DNA from: Spongilla lacustris
Lineage: Eukaryota > Porifera > Demospongiae > Spongillida > Spongillidae
Assembly (NCBI GenBank): GCA_949361645.1
Contig: OX442431.1
Location: forward strand, 5,280,473-5,344,472
Direction: 5' to 3'
DNA length: 64,000 bases
The notes beneath the pieces are model-generated. The model made no database searches and was not told the DNA's origin. It saw nothing but the letters and a program-made list of their open reading frames with translations. Below, in pieces: positions 24,746-37,794 of the stretch. The translations under genes and the position numbers were made by a program. Positions within the stretch are counted from its first letter, which is position 1, and each line of letters starts with the position of its first letter.

Positions 24746-25589
24746 AGATCCTGAAATGATTGTGAACGTTTTGTTAGAGCAAATCCAAGACGCCTATTCA
24801 GACTTTTGTACGATGAGTAAAGCATTTAAACTACTGCATGTATCTATGACATGAGGCATTTTTCATTTTTGCAATCCACGCATGCGCGCGAGTGCACGCG
24901 ATTTGATACAGTACGGTGTTTATATGGCAGTATAGTAATGATATGCATGCATGCATATGCATATGTAGATAGGACCAGTTATAATAGGTAATTGACAATT
25001 TTTTTCAAATTACTTTTTTAGCCATAAATTGTATATCATTAGAAAGAGCAAAATTTTTGCATTCCAACGATACCTTACTTGCTTGATGATGTATTTCCCT
25101 ACGAGTACCACGCAATTTTAAAGATCAAAATGAAAACGATCGGTAATGTACGCAAATGAATGGGATGTGCAAAACAAAAACTGTCCCGGTTGAGTTTCTA
25201 TTGAATACAGAGACATTTATAAGTGCGCAATTTTAACCAAAACCTTAACACATGTAGTCCGACGAATATTATATATAGAGGTGCACTTAATATTGCTTCA
25301 TAAAATTATTTTCATCTTTTATATGTCAAAATAACAAAGAAGGTCATTGCATCATATAATAAACGCGTGTGCGCAGTGCGATAAAGATTAAGGTTTAAAC
25401 TTTTTAAACATGAAAAAACTCTAGACAGATGGAACTACTATTACTTTACTCATAGCAATGATAAAATCATCACTGTATATGCAAGAGGATCATGGATTTT
25501 AAGTTAATATCAGGAAGTAGCCCATATGTGACAGTCTCCCCTTCTTACTCTGCTTCATCTGTTTTTCAATCATTGACAATGACTTTAGG
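24746..25589. other. AT-rich intergenic, nothing recognised
   Basis: Apart from a short ATGCATGC/GCATATGCATATG stretch near 24940-24965, I see no gene, RNA or repeat here. Confidence 0.4.
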
Positions 25590-26560
25590 AATTTTAGATT
25601 TCATTGCAAAGGTTTCCGTTATAGAGTACATGTATTACGTAGCAAACATGAGGTCCCAAGAAAGTAATATCTTTTCCATTATACATTACTTCTACTATTA
25701 GATCACTTTTAAAAAATGCATGCATTCCATGTTCATCTGCACAATAACTAACTGCATGTGGTAGGCTTAAACATGCCAGTTCTCTTGAAACTCCTTCAAT
25801 AACTGGAAATATATTACCAATACATGTAAGTACATGGTGCTCCAAACATGCAGCAATAGACTGCTTTACATGACAAGAAACAATATACCGGCTTTTTCGT
25901 CACTTTCAGTATTTATGCTTTTCAAAAAAAAAATCCATCATATGAATGTACTTCCTCTTTCAACTGCAATTGATGCTGGTTATTTACAGCTTTCATTTTA
26001 CATTCTTTCATTATTTTATTTTTCTTATTTTTAGAAGATATTTTGAATCTGCACTAACTCTGATAAGAATATCTCAATGCAACCAGTGATCTTTTTAACT
26101 GCCTTACTTCAGCCTAACTGCAGTATCTAAGCTTAGTTGACATGGGACAGGAAATGTTTGCTCTCGTGAGTATTAAAATTGAAAGAGGATAGATATGTGC
26201 ATGTACTATGGGTACTATATCAAATGGAAGTCTAAATGGAAGATTTACAAATAAAACAGCATCATTCCAAGCTCTAGAAAGGGTGATTCTTATGCCATTA
26301 GGCTGATTTGCTCCGTTGTCAACTACCTTGGCTGTTTAATTTGGGTTAGTTCAGTAATTCGTAATTATGTACAATGCTAATCCATTTATTAAGGGTACCA
26401 CTGATGCTGACTTATTTATATGCTCTTCAATGAGACACTCTAGATCAAGAACAATCTTCATTCTGAATAGCAACAAAGCAGATTGGAACGTTGTTTTGTT
26501 CATGTATGCATATGAATATGAATAAAGGGCTTGATAATATCTATGTGTGGGCACCATCTT
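25590..26560 (-). pseudogene. Unrecognised coding-like block
   Basis: Minus-strand frames with protein-like composition occur in series: MVPTHRYYQALYSYSYAYMN and CLIEEHINKSASVVP (26557-26351), VVDNGANQPNGIRITLSRAW and VNLPFRLPFDIVPIVHAH (about 26320-26170), then SCHVKQSIAACLEHHVLTC and FPVIEGVSRELACLSLPHAV (about 25890-25600). Frame changes and stops separate them. The MVPTHxYYQALYS part recurs on the + strand at 29352-29397, so this is a dispersed repeat, probably a transposon protein of a family I cannot name. Confidence 0.35.
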
Positions 26561-27975
26561 ATTGCAATTCTAAGACAATAAAAATAAACTAATCTCTTAG
26601 GACTTCAAGCAGATGTTGTTCAAAACAATGTGCTTCAAAGAATAGGGTGTGTAATAAATAGAATTGTCACAACGTTAACACAACACATTGTATTATAATA
26701 AAGGTCTACTTGGTTATGCTCTGTACATATGTAATCTTATAGACTGAAGCGTAAATATAGTGATTTCAAATAAAATGATAGGTGCTTTCAAGCAGGCCAA
26801 TACGAAACGCCTAGGCCATTAAAACACCCTTTGGGCACCATCCAAATCTCTTGAAACTTTATTGTATCATTAACTTGGACCTATACTAAATAAAAATCAC
26901 TATCCTGTGATTGTGCATCAAAAGACTAATTCAAGACTCATTTGCAAGATTTTACTACAAATTGAAAGCGCCTGATATCGATGGATCGTGAAGTAGCTTG
27001 AATTTAGGCTATTGCAATGCATTCTACAACCAATTGCCTTCCTCTATCGAGTAATGAAGACGGGAAACCACTCACGTAACGGAGCAAGTTTCTACGCTAC
27101 TATGTATACTTTCCAAACTTTCACAAATTCCAGTCCAATTTTTGACGTACTTTTAGATCAACTATTTACGGACCCGAATACGCGATTTTGTCAACTACCT
27201 ACAGTTGAAACCATGGTACTTGTCCATAATTTTTTTTTTCAGTACTTCTATGTTTGGCATAGGTTTTTGGAGAAATGGTAAATGATATCAAAAATCTGAT
27301 TGCAGAGTAATGTTGGTAAACTACATGACAACACATATCGAAAGTGTAAAGTTGTCACGTGACTTCGTAGTTATTCAGCATTTTCGTTTCTGTAAGTTGT
27401 TTTGTAAACACGTTTCTAGGTGTTTTCTCCACCGGTACACCACGGGTTGTGCTGAAAAGCGCCATATATATACTACGTCAACGGCTCTATCGATTGTCCG
27501 AGTCGGAATTTCAACGCGGTAAACCGTTACACTTTTAAACCCGAATAGGTGCTGTTTAGAGGTGTAAAAGTTTCTAGATACAAAAACCAACAAGAATGCC
27601 TTTTGGGCATCACATTTAGCTGTTATAGATAGAAGAGAGGTGTCTGCACTAGAAAAACCCAACTAACATGTATAGTGTTTTACCCGTTTGCTAAAACACC
27701 CATCCAAACTTTAGGTTGTGATTGCCGTCCATTTTTATATGAAAACATTTTTATAATTTACGTTATTAATGTGTTTGTTCGCTAAATGGCTGAAACTCTG
27801 AGCCCTCCGTCGGATCAACCTACATGTACACGTACAAGAAGAGCTAGCGTTGCAGCGCCAGATGCTTGGAAAGCTTTTAAGCATAAGGGAGCAGGGGCGA
27901 ATACAGGATTTCAGAATAGGGGGGGGGTTGTTAATGAAAGACGAGCGGGGGGTGGGGGTGGGGGGGTGGGGGGAG
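26561..27975. other. Intergenic, nothing recognised
   Basis: Scattered 60-95-codon frames on both strands (27012-27281, 27375-27662) show no family resemblance. G runs appear at 27920-27980. Confidence 0.35.
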
Positions 27976-28091
27976 GGGGTGCTGTCCACCTTCGGCCGAT
28001 TCAACGAGCAGAGGTGCTGTCCGCTTTCGGCCGATTCAACGAGCGGGTGTGTCGTGGGGGGTGCTGTCCGCTTTCGGCCGATTCAACGAGC
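27976..28091. repeat. Three copies of a GC-rich unit
   Basis: The unit ggtgctgtccgctttcggcc plus gattcaacgagcg appears three times (near 27978, 28013 and 28059), with spacers of unequal length that contain G runs. It is GC-rich against an AT-rich background. Confidence 0.9.
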
Positions 28092-28421
28092 GCCAGCCTC
28101 TTGGGTGTTTCCAACCCCGAATTCTCCCTCTCTTTTATACGCAATTAGTGTAATTGACAGGACAGGCCTACAGCATGTGAGCATGCAGAACCACCCACGG
28201 ACTTGGGTTATAGCGATAGGTCTACACGCGTCGCCTTGCACGGCGGAATAGTATTCGCGTGACAGATTGAAAACACGCATCACATTATATACACATGTGC
28301 GCGCGCTCTTCCCATCCTCGCCTGCAGCTCACCTAGATTGGGAACTTGGAGTCTCCATTTTTTTGCCGTATATAATAGAGCAATTAAACGAACAACCACG
28401 CCTCTAGCTGCACGTCAATAA

Positions 28422-28690
28422 TGGAGGGGGGGGGGGGGGGCGGGCGGTGGTATGTAAGATTGGTGGTGCAAAAAGCAAGGAAACAAGGTACAGTATGTTA
28501 CAGTGAGGTTTGGTAGGATCCTACAACTAATAGTCCGCACTGTTATATGTACCAAACCTCACTTTAACATACTGTACCTTGTTTCCTTGCTTTTTGCACC
28601 ACCAATCTTACATACCACCTTACTCTAATATCTATGATACCACCAATCACTTTCTCGATAGAGAAGTTTTTTATTTACTTGTTCCCCCCC
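28422..28690. repeat. Foldback element of the 9316/11515 family
   Basis: After a G run, 28446 to about 28530 (ggtatgtaagattggtggtg, caaaaagcaaggaaacaagg) is the reverse complement of about 28535-28619 at near identity. The right side continues with taccaccaatcactttctcg, like the arm ends of the other two elements, and ends near a C run at 28685. The central loop is short, so it can extrude as a long hairpin. Confidence 0.85.
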
Positions 28691-30842
28691 CCCCCCTTTT
28701 TTTTTTTCGAGTATGGATGTAGTGCTGGATTGGTTTTAAACCTGGCAGCACAGGGGTGTTCAATATATGGCTTATGTTAACCATTTAATGGGCCTGGCAC
28801 AGGGTAAATCCTGTACATATGAATCGAGCGGGAAAAAGTGCACGTAGCGGTTTGTTTAACTGTATCTCCGTAACGGATGGCATAAAAATTAACGAACAGA
28901 ACAAATCGATAAGTATACATGTATAGGATTTCTGTACCTACAAACCGATTTGATTTTATAATATTATAATGTTATAAAAATGCTTCTATATCTTCCGAAT
29001 GCTAAAAGCTATCGACTTCCTATTTTCAACAGTTCATACCACACCATTTCTCTATAACAAATTACATTTTGGAGTATTGCACTTGCTCCACGCCAGTATT
29101 GCAACGTTCGATACCCGACCGGGTTCGAACCCGCCATAAATTTAGGTAGGAGTTCGCGGAAACTGTCCCAAATTTTAGTTATTTATATAAGTTGGGCAAC
29201 CTGTGTATGTTTTCTTTTTACTTTTGGGTTTTATTCTTATATGTATTACTACATGTAGTATTACATACTTTATTGTTTGAAGCACATAGTAGTGAACAGC
29301 ATCCACTTGGATTCTTAAGACAGTACGATGTAGTTTATGTTTATTGTTTTAGAATGGTGCCCACACATAAATATTATCAAGCCCTTTATTCATTTTTTTT
29401 TTTTATAACAGTACCTATATATACACAAACAGACATGCACAAAACTACCCTAACCCTGAACAGCATGCAGGCCCGTATCCAGCATAGCGTCGGGGGTGGG
29501 GGCGGCCATACCTGATTTTAAAAAGCAACACGACCGAGAAATACAGATTATATTACGTGTATACTTAAAGTCTGGATACTAGACTTTATATTAACATTAC
29601 ATTTGCAAATTTGCCGGACAAATGCAGTCTGGATCATGGAAGGTCAAGGCCAGTGGCAGTAAAATTGTTTGGCGTCTGCCACTTCCTTGGCCTGATCGCC
29701 ATGCATATATGTATGTGTAGATGTGATGTAATTCATCCGCAACTGTGGGAATCGGGGTCTGGATACGCGACTAGTGCTTGAACCATTTCAGCAGCCTGCA
29801 TTACCGTATTTTGAACGAGCTATTGAGTGCCCAGTCCTCCATTGATGAGCATCGATTGGGCGACTGCTGCACCAGTTGTCACCATCAAGTTGGTGAGTGT
29901 CGTACCCAAACCCAAATGCACGTGAGCATTACCGCATCTGGCGCACTTGGGTCTGGGTACGAGACTAGGATTCCCTTCCCATTACGGATCAGGGGCTGTC
30001 AAGCAGGTCCATTGTTGTGGCTTCTGAATTTGAACATGCGATGAAAGCATGGGCATTGGCTCGAACTAAGAGACTTTTTTATAGCCTGCCATAAATTTTA
30101 ATGTGATAAATGCATTGTATTTATTAATTTAAAATCAAACCAAAGTGTACAAAATCCCTGCTCATATCAAATGACAATAATCTTACATTAGTAAGTGTGA
30201 ACTAGAGATTTATGGAACTGACTACTTTGTCTTATGAAAATGATACAAATCTGTTCAGTGCAGTAATCATACACTGGTATGCACAAATATACTACATCAT
30301 GTGAAACAATGTGAAGAATTGAAATTATTGTCACACTTGCTGGCACTACTGCATGAAGTGCAGACGATGGACACTATTCCTCATCTTCCCTGTCTTCCAT
30401 GTAGATTACAAACCCCTGAAATGCTAATCAGTATCAGCACATCAACCAATGTCGTTAGCATAAAGAGAAATTGGGTTCACATACATGTAGGTGTTCTTTC
30501 AGTAGCAGGTGAGGGTGCAGTGCGAGGCATGCATGTGGTAGCTTTCAGCAGCTACAACTATTAGTGATTGGAAAGTGCCCCAAGTACATAAACACTTTCC
30601 CCCAGACTTTAACAATAGTTACATTGCATGCACATTCATTCCCTCTACTCATTGTACTGAAGGTTATACTACTATACATGCGTAAAACAACTCTTGTGTC
30701 TACAAATACATCAATTAGATATCCATATGTTCATTAGGTTGGCAGGGATCTGTGGTGGGAAAGCTGGACTAGAACTGCGGGCCACCTGACAGGTCCAAGT
30801 ACAATGTAGGAAGGTCTGTCTCCAGGTTTCAATCATGAAATA
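28691..30842. other. Repeat-derived intergenic DNA
   Basis: About 28800-29170 resembles one arm of the foldback at 54599-55421 (shared gaatcgagcgggaaaa, aactgtatctcc, aacgaacagaacaaatcgat and caccatttctct). 29352-29397 is an inverted copy of part of 25590-26560. No gene is supported; the 88-codon frame at 29778 and the 87-codon frame at 30301 match nothing I know. Confidence 0.4.
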
Positions 30843-31290
30843 TTGGATATCCTATTTTCAACACATCATACTACACCATTTCTCTATGGTAAAATGTATT
30901 TTGCGATCTTGCACTCTAATTGTGTTATAATCCTGAGGTCCCATACCAACAAGGATCAAAACCACCATATCTTTCAGCAAGCGCATTGAAATCGCCTGTA
31001 GGTATTGATTTGTTCAGTTTGTTGATTTGTATCTCACCACTATGGAGCTACCGTCAGTTGAACAAACTACTAGGTCATAAGTGGGATGCACAGCAGTGGC
31101 ACGAATTGAGTGGGAAAGTGTGCATGTAGTTTGTTCAACTGTATCTGGATGAAAAAATCGATAGAATTTTTAAGCTAATTCAATGCTCCTGCCAAACTTT
31201 TTGATCCATAAGTGGAGTGGGACCTCACAATTATAATTGCCAGATTTACCAGAAATGGAGTAATATGGAGTGTTGAAAATAGGATATCGA
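30843..31290. repeat. Foldback element related to 54599-55421
   Basis: Outer arms: ttggatatcctattttcaac near 30842 and gttgaaaataggatatc near 31273. Inner arms: cagttgaacaaactac near 31055 and gtagtttgttcaactg near 31126. Words shared with the 54599-55421 element include attgatttgttc, gtagtttg and caactgtatct. It lies just downstream of the stop codon of NRPS-like gene 3. Confidence 0.75.
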
Positions 31291-31506
31291 CAGCGCTAGT
31301 GAAACATTCAGAAGTTATAAATATAAAGCATTATTTTTTTAGATATATAAATGAAGCACAATTTTCTCGGAATCTGTCTCAATGTGACTATGCATATCTC
31401 AACACAATATGGTAATACATATAAAAGCAAAGGACAAAAATTAACCAAATTTAGTATCATTGCCATTTTCTGTCTCTAACATGTTCAACCAAGTGGCCTA
31501 TTACAG

Positions 31507-34500
31507 TCATTTTCTGTCTCTAAATAGTTCAACCAAGCGGCCATCCCTCAAAGCTTGGTACACCTCAGAAATGTGATAACCACCTTTGAATTGAGTATTG
31601 AGGTCAACAGTGAGGGTCAGAATATTGGCAGTGCTCATGCCCCCAACAGCTAACAGGTCAGATGTCTGCCTTACTGTTTCAGAATCAATCCCAAATGCTT
31701 TGCTCACAGCTTGGACTATTTTCTCCACTACCTCATCATCCTTATCAACTGAAAACATTGATGGACCTAGTATGGAGTCAGCAAAGCAAAGACTAGTAAG
31801 GTCAAGAGTGAAGTCTGGAGTTATAGGAGGACTAACTCCAAGTGGATAGATGATGCCTAGATATGAGAGGGAGAGGTAAGCTAAAAGCTTTTCTCTTATT
31901 TCATTCCTTGAACCTTCCACATCACTGCTGTACAGTACCGCAATACTGTCCTTACCAATACCTGTGGACACACCACACCAGTTCACTTCGGGGATGGTGC
32001 TCAGTACAAACAAAGCAGGTGTCACGTCAATTCCCTTGTAGTACGTTTCAGCATTTACAGACACAAGCTCAAATGAGCCATCCTTGGGTAGCTGTCTGAC
32101 AAGTGAAGTAGACCGATGAACCTGATCATCAACCATAGTGGCAAAACTACCAACAAATCCTCGAAAAACATCTCGACCATCTCTGTGAAGCACCTTCCCG
32201 TTCAATCCTTTACACATACTACCGATGGGTATGCAAGGAATGCTGCCATCTTCAATGGATGGTATATCCTTAAGGTTGAAGTGGTGTGTGATCAAATGCT
32301 GCTCAGGTACAAGGCTGTGTGTAACAATAACCTGTACATGGTGTGAAGCAGTGATCCACTTGGAGATATAAGCTAGACCCAGCGGTAGTCCCTGAATCCA
32401 TAAGTACTTGATGCTATTACATCCCAAAATTTTGGGTAGTATTGCAGGTATGGTGGTTTCTGGAATCACAACCATGTCTGCTCCAGTTTTAGAAATAAAT
32501 TGTAGGAAAGAGCTGAGGTATTCATATGTGAACACCTCCATATGTATTCCATGAAGAAGTAGACTTGTGGCTATGGGAAAGGTTGATGATTCAGGTGATG
32601 TCAATATGACAGCACAACAAACATCACTGAAATATTCAGTTGTGAGACTGGAGCACATTTTTATATCAGATTGCCACTTAGATTTCATACATAAGTCTAA
32701 TGTGTTTCCAAAACGTGCCCTAGGGGTAAATGGTCTTTCATCTGTGTGGCTAGGACATAAAAGTGAGTGTACAGAAACAGCACTAACACTAGGCAGGTTT
32801 TCTGATGGTACATTTTTGAGGATGTATTCGTGGTCTTCAATATTTGGGACTACAACCAAAAACGAAGTATACTTTGCAATTTTTTTAAAATTTTCCACCA
32901 TTCCTGTCAATGATGAGAAGAAAGTAAAAGCACAGTTCATTTTTGTTGCCACAGTTATCAGTGCTATGACGAATGCTGAAAGAGAGAGGTTTGTGATCAC
33001 AGTAGTGCTACCACCTGAAGGGAAACCACTAATTATGGTATGCAGGCTTTGCTGAATGGAAACTAGCTGTTGCTGTGTGATTTGTTGGTTACAGTTTAAT
33101 GCAACAGTAATGCTATTTTCATTTAAACCTAGCGGTCTAATAGAAGGCGCCAAGAAGTCTTCAATCCTCAATTGCTGTTCGTCATGAATACCTTTACATG
33201 AAGGAATGTAAAGATCTTGACAGAGTAGCTTTAGAGGTACATACAGGTATACATGCTTTACCATAGTTTCCATCACACTCTCCCAAGTGTTTAGCAACAC
33301 CTGTATTGTGCTTGCATCATATAGCTGATCCGAATAAACAGCTTGAACATCAATACTATCCACAGTGATGGTAACATAAAACTCCATAGCATAGTCTGTA
33401 GTAGTATGTAGGGTTGGGATGTTCTGAAATAAGACGGAATTGGAAAAAGCTGCAGAATATTTGTAATCACACACAAACACCAGTTGCTCTAATAACCCAG
33501 AAAAGAATGGATGGTTAGGTTGTATAAACTCCCTTTTATAGAATTCCCTGTCTAACACTAACCATGGTATTTGATTTTCGATCATATTTAGCACACCATC
33601 CTTGACACACTTCAATAGAAAATGCAGATTTGTTGTGCTATTAAACATTGTCCTCAACGGTAAGCAGTTATCAAACAATCCACTGACTTTCATATTCTCA
33701 TGATTACGACTAGCATTGGGTATTATTGCCACAATATCGTGCAAGCCATTGAGTGCATAGATTGCTACCAGCAAACCGGTAAAAGCAAATGTAAACTCTG
33801 TGATTGAATTTGCCTGGCAAAAGCTACTGATCTCACTAAGAGACGTATTGAATATCTTGTGAATTGAGAAAGATGTATGGTTCTTTGTATAGGAAGGAAT
33901 ACATTTGGGATGCAAGAAAAATGGCACAGCAGCGTCTTGCAACTTCGCTTTCCAGAATTTCAACTGTGCATCATAAACGATTGAACGCTGCTGCATAGCT
34001 CGTTGAATGGCATAAAGTGGCTTTGAATTATTATGATGTATGATCCCATCTTTAACATATTTCAAATATGTGTCTTCTAAATCTGTTAGCAAACACTGCA
34101 TGGACCATCCATCTGTCATAATATGATGTGCTTGAAAGGCAAGGACACTGCAGAGACCAACTTCTCCTGGGATAAGTACATTGGTGAAAAGTGTGAACTT
34201 CCACAATGGGCCTTCCGAAAGGTTAGCATGTAAGTTAGGTAAGCTGATCTGACCATCTATAAACTTCAATGGACATTCCTCTGAACAATCTACAACACTG
34301 CATGCTGATGCTATGACAGCTAAACACTCAGGACTATCGGGAATCAAGACCTTTTGAAATGGTTCTCCATACGATGTGCATGGGAACAGTGTTCTAAGAG
34401 ACTCATGACTCATAGTTAGGTCATGAACAGATTTCCAGAAATAATCAACATGGATCTTTTGCAAACATTTGGCAGCTACACCAATCTCATAAACATCACA

Positions 34501-36475
34501 ATCAGCTTTACGCTCAGAAACAAATACACTCTCCTGACCAAATGTCAAAGGTCCTGTGGAGTTACTTGTATTTGCATGAAGATCATCATCACTGCAAGTT
34601 ACATTTTTAGCAATTGCACTATCGATCACAGCTGCCAATGACTGAAATGTTGGGCTTGAAATGATGGCACTTACAGACAACTTAATGTGAAATGATTCCT
34701 CTATGCTGCTGGCCAGCTCAATGGCTGAAAGTGAATTTCCTCCAAGGGAAAAAAAATTCCCAGCTAAGGACACACAACTAAGTTGTAAAAGATTTTTGAT
34801 AATGCAACAGAGTTGTTCTTCTGTCTTACTAAGTTGTTTAATTTCATTTACTGACTCCGAGAGAAGTTTTCTAATCTCTGATGCAGGTGGTAATTCTTTT
34901 CTGCTTACCTTGCCTGATGGAAGAGTTGGAAGCTTGTGGGTAAAGACATACAGTGATGGGACCAGGTACTGTGGAAGAAGCCTGAGAAGTTCATTGGCTA
35001 TGGCTCCACTAAGTGAGGTGTTTGTGAAGTAGCTTGCTCCTCCATACTCAATGACAGCACTGGACTCCTTGCTGGAATAATGACTCTCATTGATCTGTAT
35101 GAAGCTTATTAGATTCATGTGAGACTCATCTGCAGCCACTACTGCCCTTTCAACACTACTATTCTTGTCCAACACAGCTTCAATTTCAGAAGGATTGATA
35201 CGTACTCCTCTGACTTTGATCTGGTGATCACGTCTTCCTATGTACATCAAATCACCTGATGAATTGTAATGAACGAGATCATGTGTATTAAAGATGCTTC
35301 TATCACTACTATGAGATAATGATTTATCGTCAGAATTGAGATATGAATATGCCACACACATTCCGTATATGACCAGCTCGCCAGGTTTAGAAGAATTTTG
35401 AGGAATAACTTCACCAGTGTTTGGGTCAATAACTTCAACAAGAACATTTCGAATTGGCTTGCCAATAGGTACAAATGAACTGCTAGTTTGTTCTAGATAC
35501 TGAGGGGTGACTTCAAAGTATGTAACGTCACCAGAAATCTCAGATGTACCATAAACGTTGAGAAACCTGCAAGACGGAGCTGTTTTCAAAAACATTGCAG
35601 CTAAGCTCAGTGACAATGGTTCACCAGTGTTCATGAAAAGGGTGAGGAATTGTAAGCTTTCTGAAGCTGATGGTAATTCAAGGATTTTGCGCAGATAGGC
35701 TGGCACCAGCATCACTTGAGTAACTCTCCACTTCTTCATAAATGCTGCTAAGAGACGAGGGTCCTTAGCCTCTTCTTCCAAAGGAATTGCTAGAGCAGTA
35801 CCTTTCAACAGTGTGCCGAGAGTTTCCCAAATATAATCTATAAAATTCACAGATGTTTTGAAGCACACTATATCATTAGACTGGAATGGAAAGTCCTTCC
35901 ACATCCATTCAAATCGGTTGAGAGTTCCCAACGCTGAAGCACAAACTACTTTTGGAATGCCAGTTGAACCAGATGTAAAAATAATGTATAAAACACCATC
36001 ACTATATGTAAAACTTTCAATAACATTTTGATTCCTTTTGAATGCAGGAGGAACAGTAATACGATCTTCCTCCATCTCAATACAAATTCCAACAATACAT
36101 CTGTTTGTACAAAATATAGGCTCTATTTTAGGATGGTCCTCGATAGAATAGAGCACTACACAAGGTCTGGAAATCTCAAATAGGACCTGCATTCTCTGAA
36201 CAGGTATGGAAGGATGCACGAGCAGAAACACAGCACCGTGAAGGACGCAACCAAGAATAGCTGCCACAAGGGCAGCAGACCGTGGAATGCAAATGGCAAC
36301 CAATTGAGACTGTTGAACTCCAACATCTTTAAGTATGGACTGCACTTGTTCAGCCGCCTTTTGCAGCTGCTGATAACTAAGCCTTAGCGTACCTGTTATG
36401 ATAGCTGTTGAAAGTGGATTTAAAGCACAGGATCCCAAAAAGTACTGTGAAAGTTTCTCTTTTGGGCTTACATCC
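31507..36475 (-). CDS. NRPS-like enzyme 3, A-T-C-A*-T, large 3' exon
   Basis: About 1655 residues from the first full codon (36474). Adenylation domain: TSGSTG at 167, FIDYIW with I212 and D213, NVYGTSE, GRRDHQIK, LPSGK. First carrier serine 581 (LGGNSL). Condensation motif HHIMTDG at 783. Degenerate second adenylation-like region (TSPESSTFP; STSLVRQLP). Last carrier GGMS, serine 1614. The C-terminal 150 residues are almost the same as in gene 1 and unlike gene 2, while the first substrate pocket differs most from both. The exon begins after tattgcag; the open frame before it has no ATG. A possible first exon is listed at 36627-36682. It shares the minus strand with gene 2, 13 kb away. Confidence 0.85.
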
Positions 36476-36626
36476 CTGCAATACAAAATCAGCAGTTACA
36501 TTATGTACACTTAGTTAAAATGAATTGACAGGTCTATATGGGGATGGGGGAAGAGAGAGTGGAATAATCTTTAAATACCATACTGCACCTAAATCTGTTA
36601 AATAAAAACCCCTTGGTCGCATGTAC

Positions 36627-36682
36627 CTTTTAAGAATTATGAATAGGTCAGAAAAGTTTCCTGACCAGAGCAAGAACTGCAT
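36627..36682 (-). CDS. Candidate 5' exon of NRPS-like gene 3
   Basis: ATG at 36682 opens 18 codons (MQFLLWSGNFSDLFIILK) that end in a donor, aaaag|gtacat, with two bases over. The acceptor at 36476 needs exactly phase 2, so joining gives a continuous frame across a 151-base intron. I did not find an obvious counterpart upstream of genes 1 or 2, so this could be chance. Confidence 0.3.
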
Positions 36683-36792
36683 TATTCAGTATGTGATTAT
36701 AATAAGACACTATATGGGGTCGAGGCAGCCCTAGCACGTATAATAAAATTTGATCATAAAAATGGATCACGTTTAAATCACTATAACTTCCC

Positions 36793-37545
36793 AATGGCTA
36801 ATGCTATCTACTTCCTATTCTCCTACAACATAGCCAAGGAACAGTGGGTCTTCAAATTAGCTCCAAATTTCAGTGGAAAGGCCCAGCAGGCATACGTGGC
36901 TCTCCAGACTGATGAGGCAAAGGATTACGAGGGAGTGAAAGCTGCTAGATCCTCAGACATTACAATATCAACAAGGAATCATACCATCAACGGTTTCGCT
37001 CGATCACGAAGGAGATCGATGTGAGTTATAGAGAGTTGGCCAACCGTATAAAGGATCTGGGAAAGAAGCGGCTTCAACAATACGACATGGTGGAAAAAGT
37101 TGTGGAGGCTGCAGTACTGGAACAGCTTCTGAATGCGCTACCACAATATCCCTGGGTATGGGTTCGTGAGAGAAAACCCACAACCAGTCTTGAGACGGGT
37201 CAGTTGGCTGATGACTACGCGCAGACAAAAAAGCTGGGCAGCAGCGGTGAAGAAAACAGACGGGTGAGCCTAGAATGGAGAAATGAGAATAATCCGCAGC
37301 AGAGGAATGAAAACAAGTTGGCCGAGAACCCTGATGAAGAATCGAACAACCTGTCCAAGAAGGGGTCGTCAAGCAAGGGACCTCGGTGTTTCGCCTGTCA
37401 CCAGTATGGTCATCTAGCTACCAAGTGCCCAAATAAGTCAGCCTACATTGGGACTGTGGTAATGAGTACCCTTAACAAAGGGCTACAAAGGGTGCCTCGG
37501 CAGAGATTTGTAAGCCTGGGTTTGTTGAGGGACTGTGGGTAGCCG
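36793..37545 (+). pseudogene. Gag with SCAN-like region and zinc knuckle
   Basis: Two frames joined near 36950: WVFKLAPNFSGKAQQAYVAL, then (next frame) YRELANRIKDLGKKR, LEQLLNALPQYPWVWVRERK and SLETGQLADDYAQ. The leucine-rich order resembles the SCAN/Gmr1 gag fold. A CCHC knuckle, CFACHQYGHLATKC, lies near 37387-37428. The frameshift near 36950 breaks it. Confidence 0.8.
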
Positions 37546-37794
37546 ACATTGTGCTTGACACGGGCGCTACCAAGATGGTGGTTAGAAGGAATCTAATTCC
37601 AACTCATAAGCTACTAACAGACAAGTCTGTATTCATCAAGTGTATCCGCTAGCAAGGGTGAATATTGAGGGACCGACGTATTGCTTAGAAGTTGCGGTAC
37701 CTAAACGATAAGATCCCTATGTCGGTACTGTTGGGAAGGGATGTACCCCAGTTGGTGTATGTGCATGGTACGGGGACAAGTGTACTTGCATGAG
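37541..37794 (+). pseudogene. Retroviral-type aspartic protease fragment
   Basis: VLDTGATKMVVRR (37550-37589) carries the DTGA active site of a retrotransposon protease. After several frame breaks the end of the domain is recognisable as LLGRDVPQLVYV (37728-37763). Non-functional. Confidence 0.75.

Noticed and set aside
29095..29145. tRNA-like T arm (gggttcgaaccc, B-box-like)
   Set aside because: No matching A box, acceptor stem or D arm upstream. The segment belongs to the foldback-related repeat family also present near 54800 and 55215.
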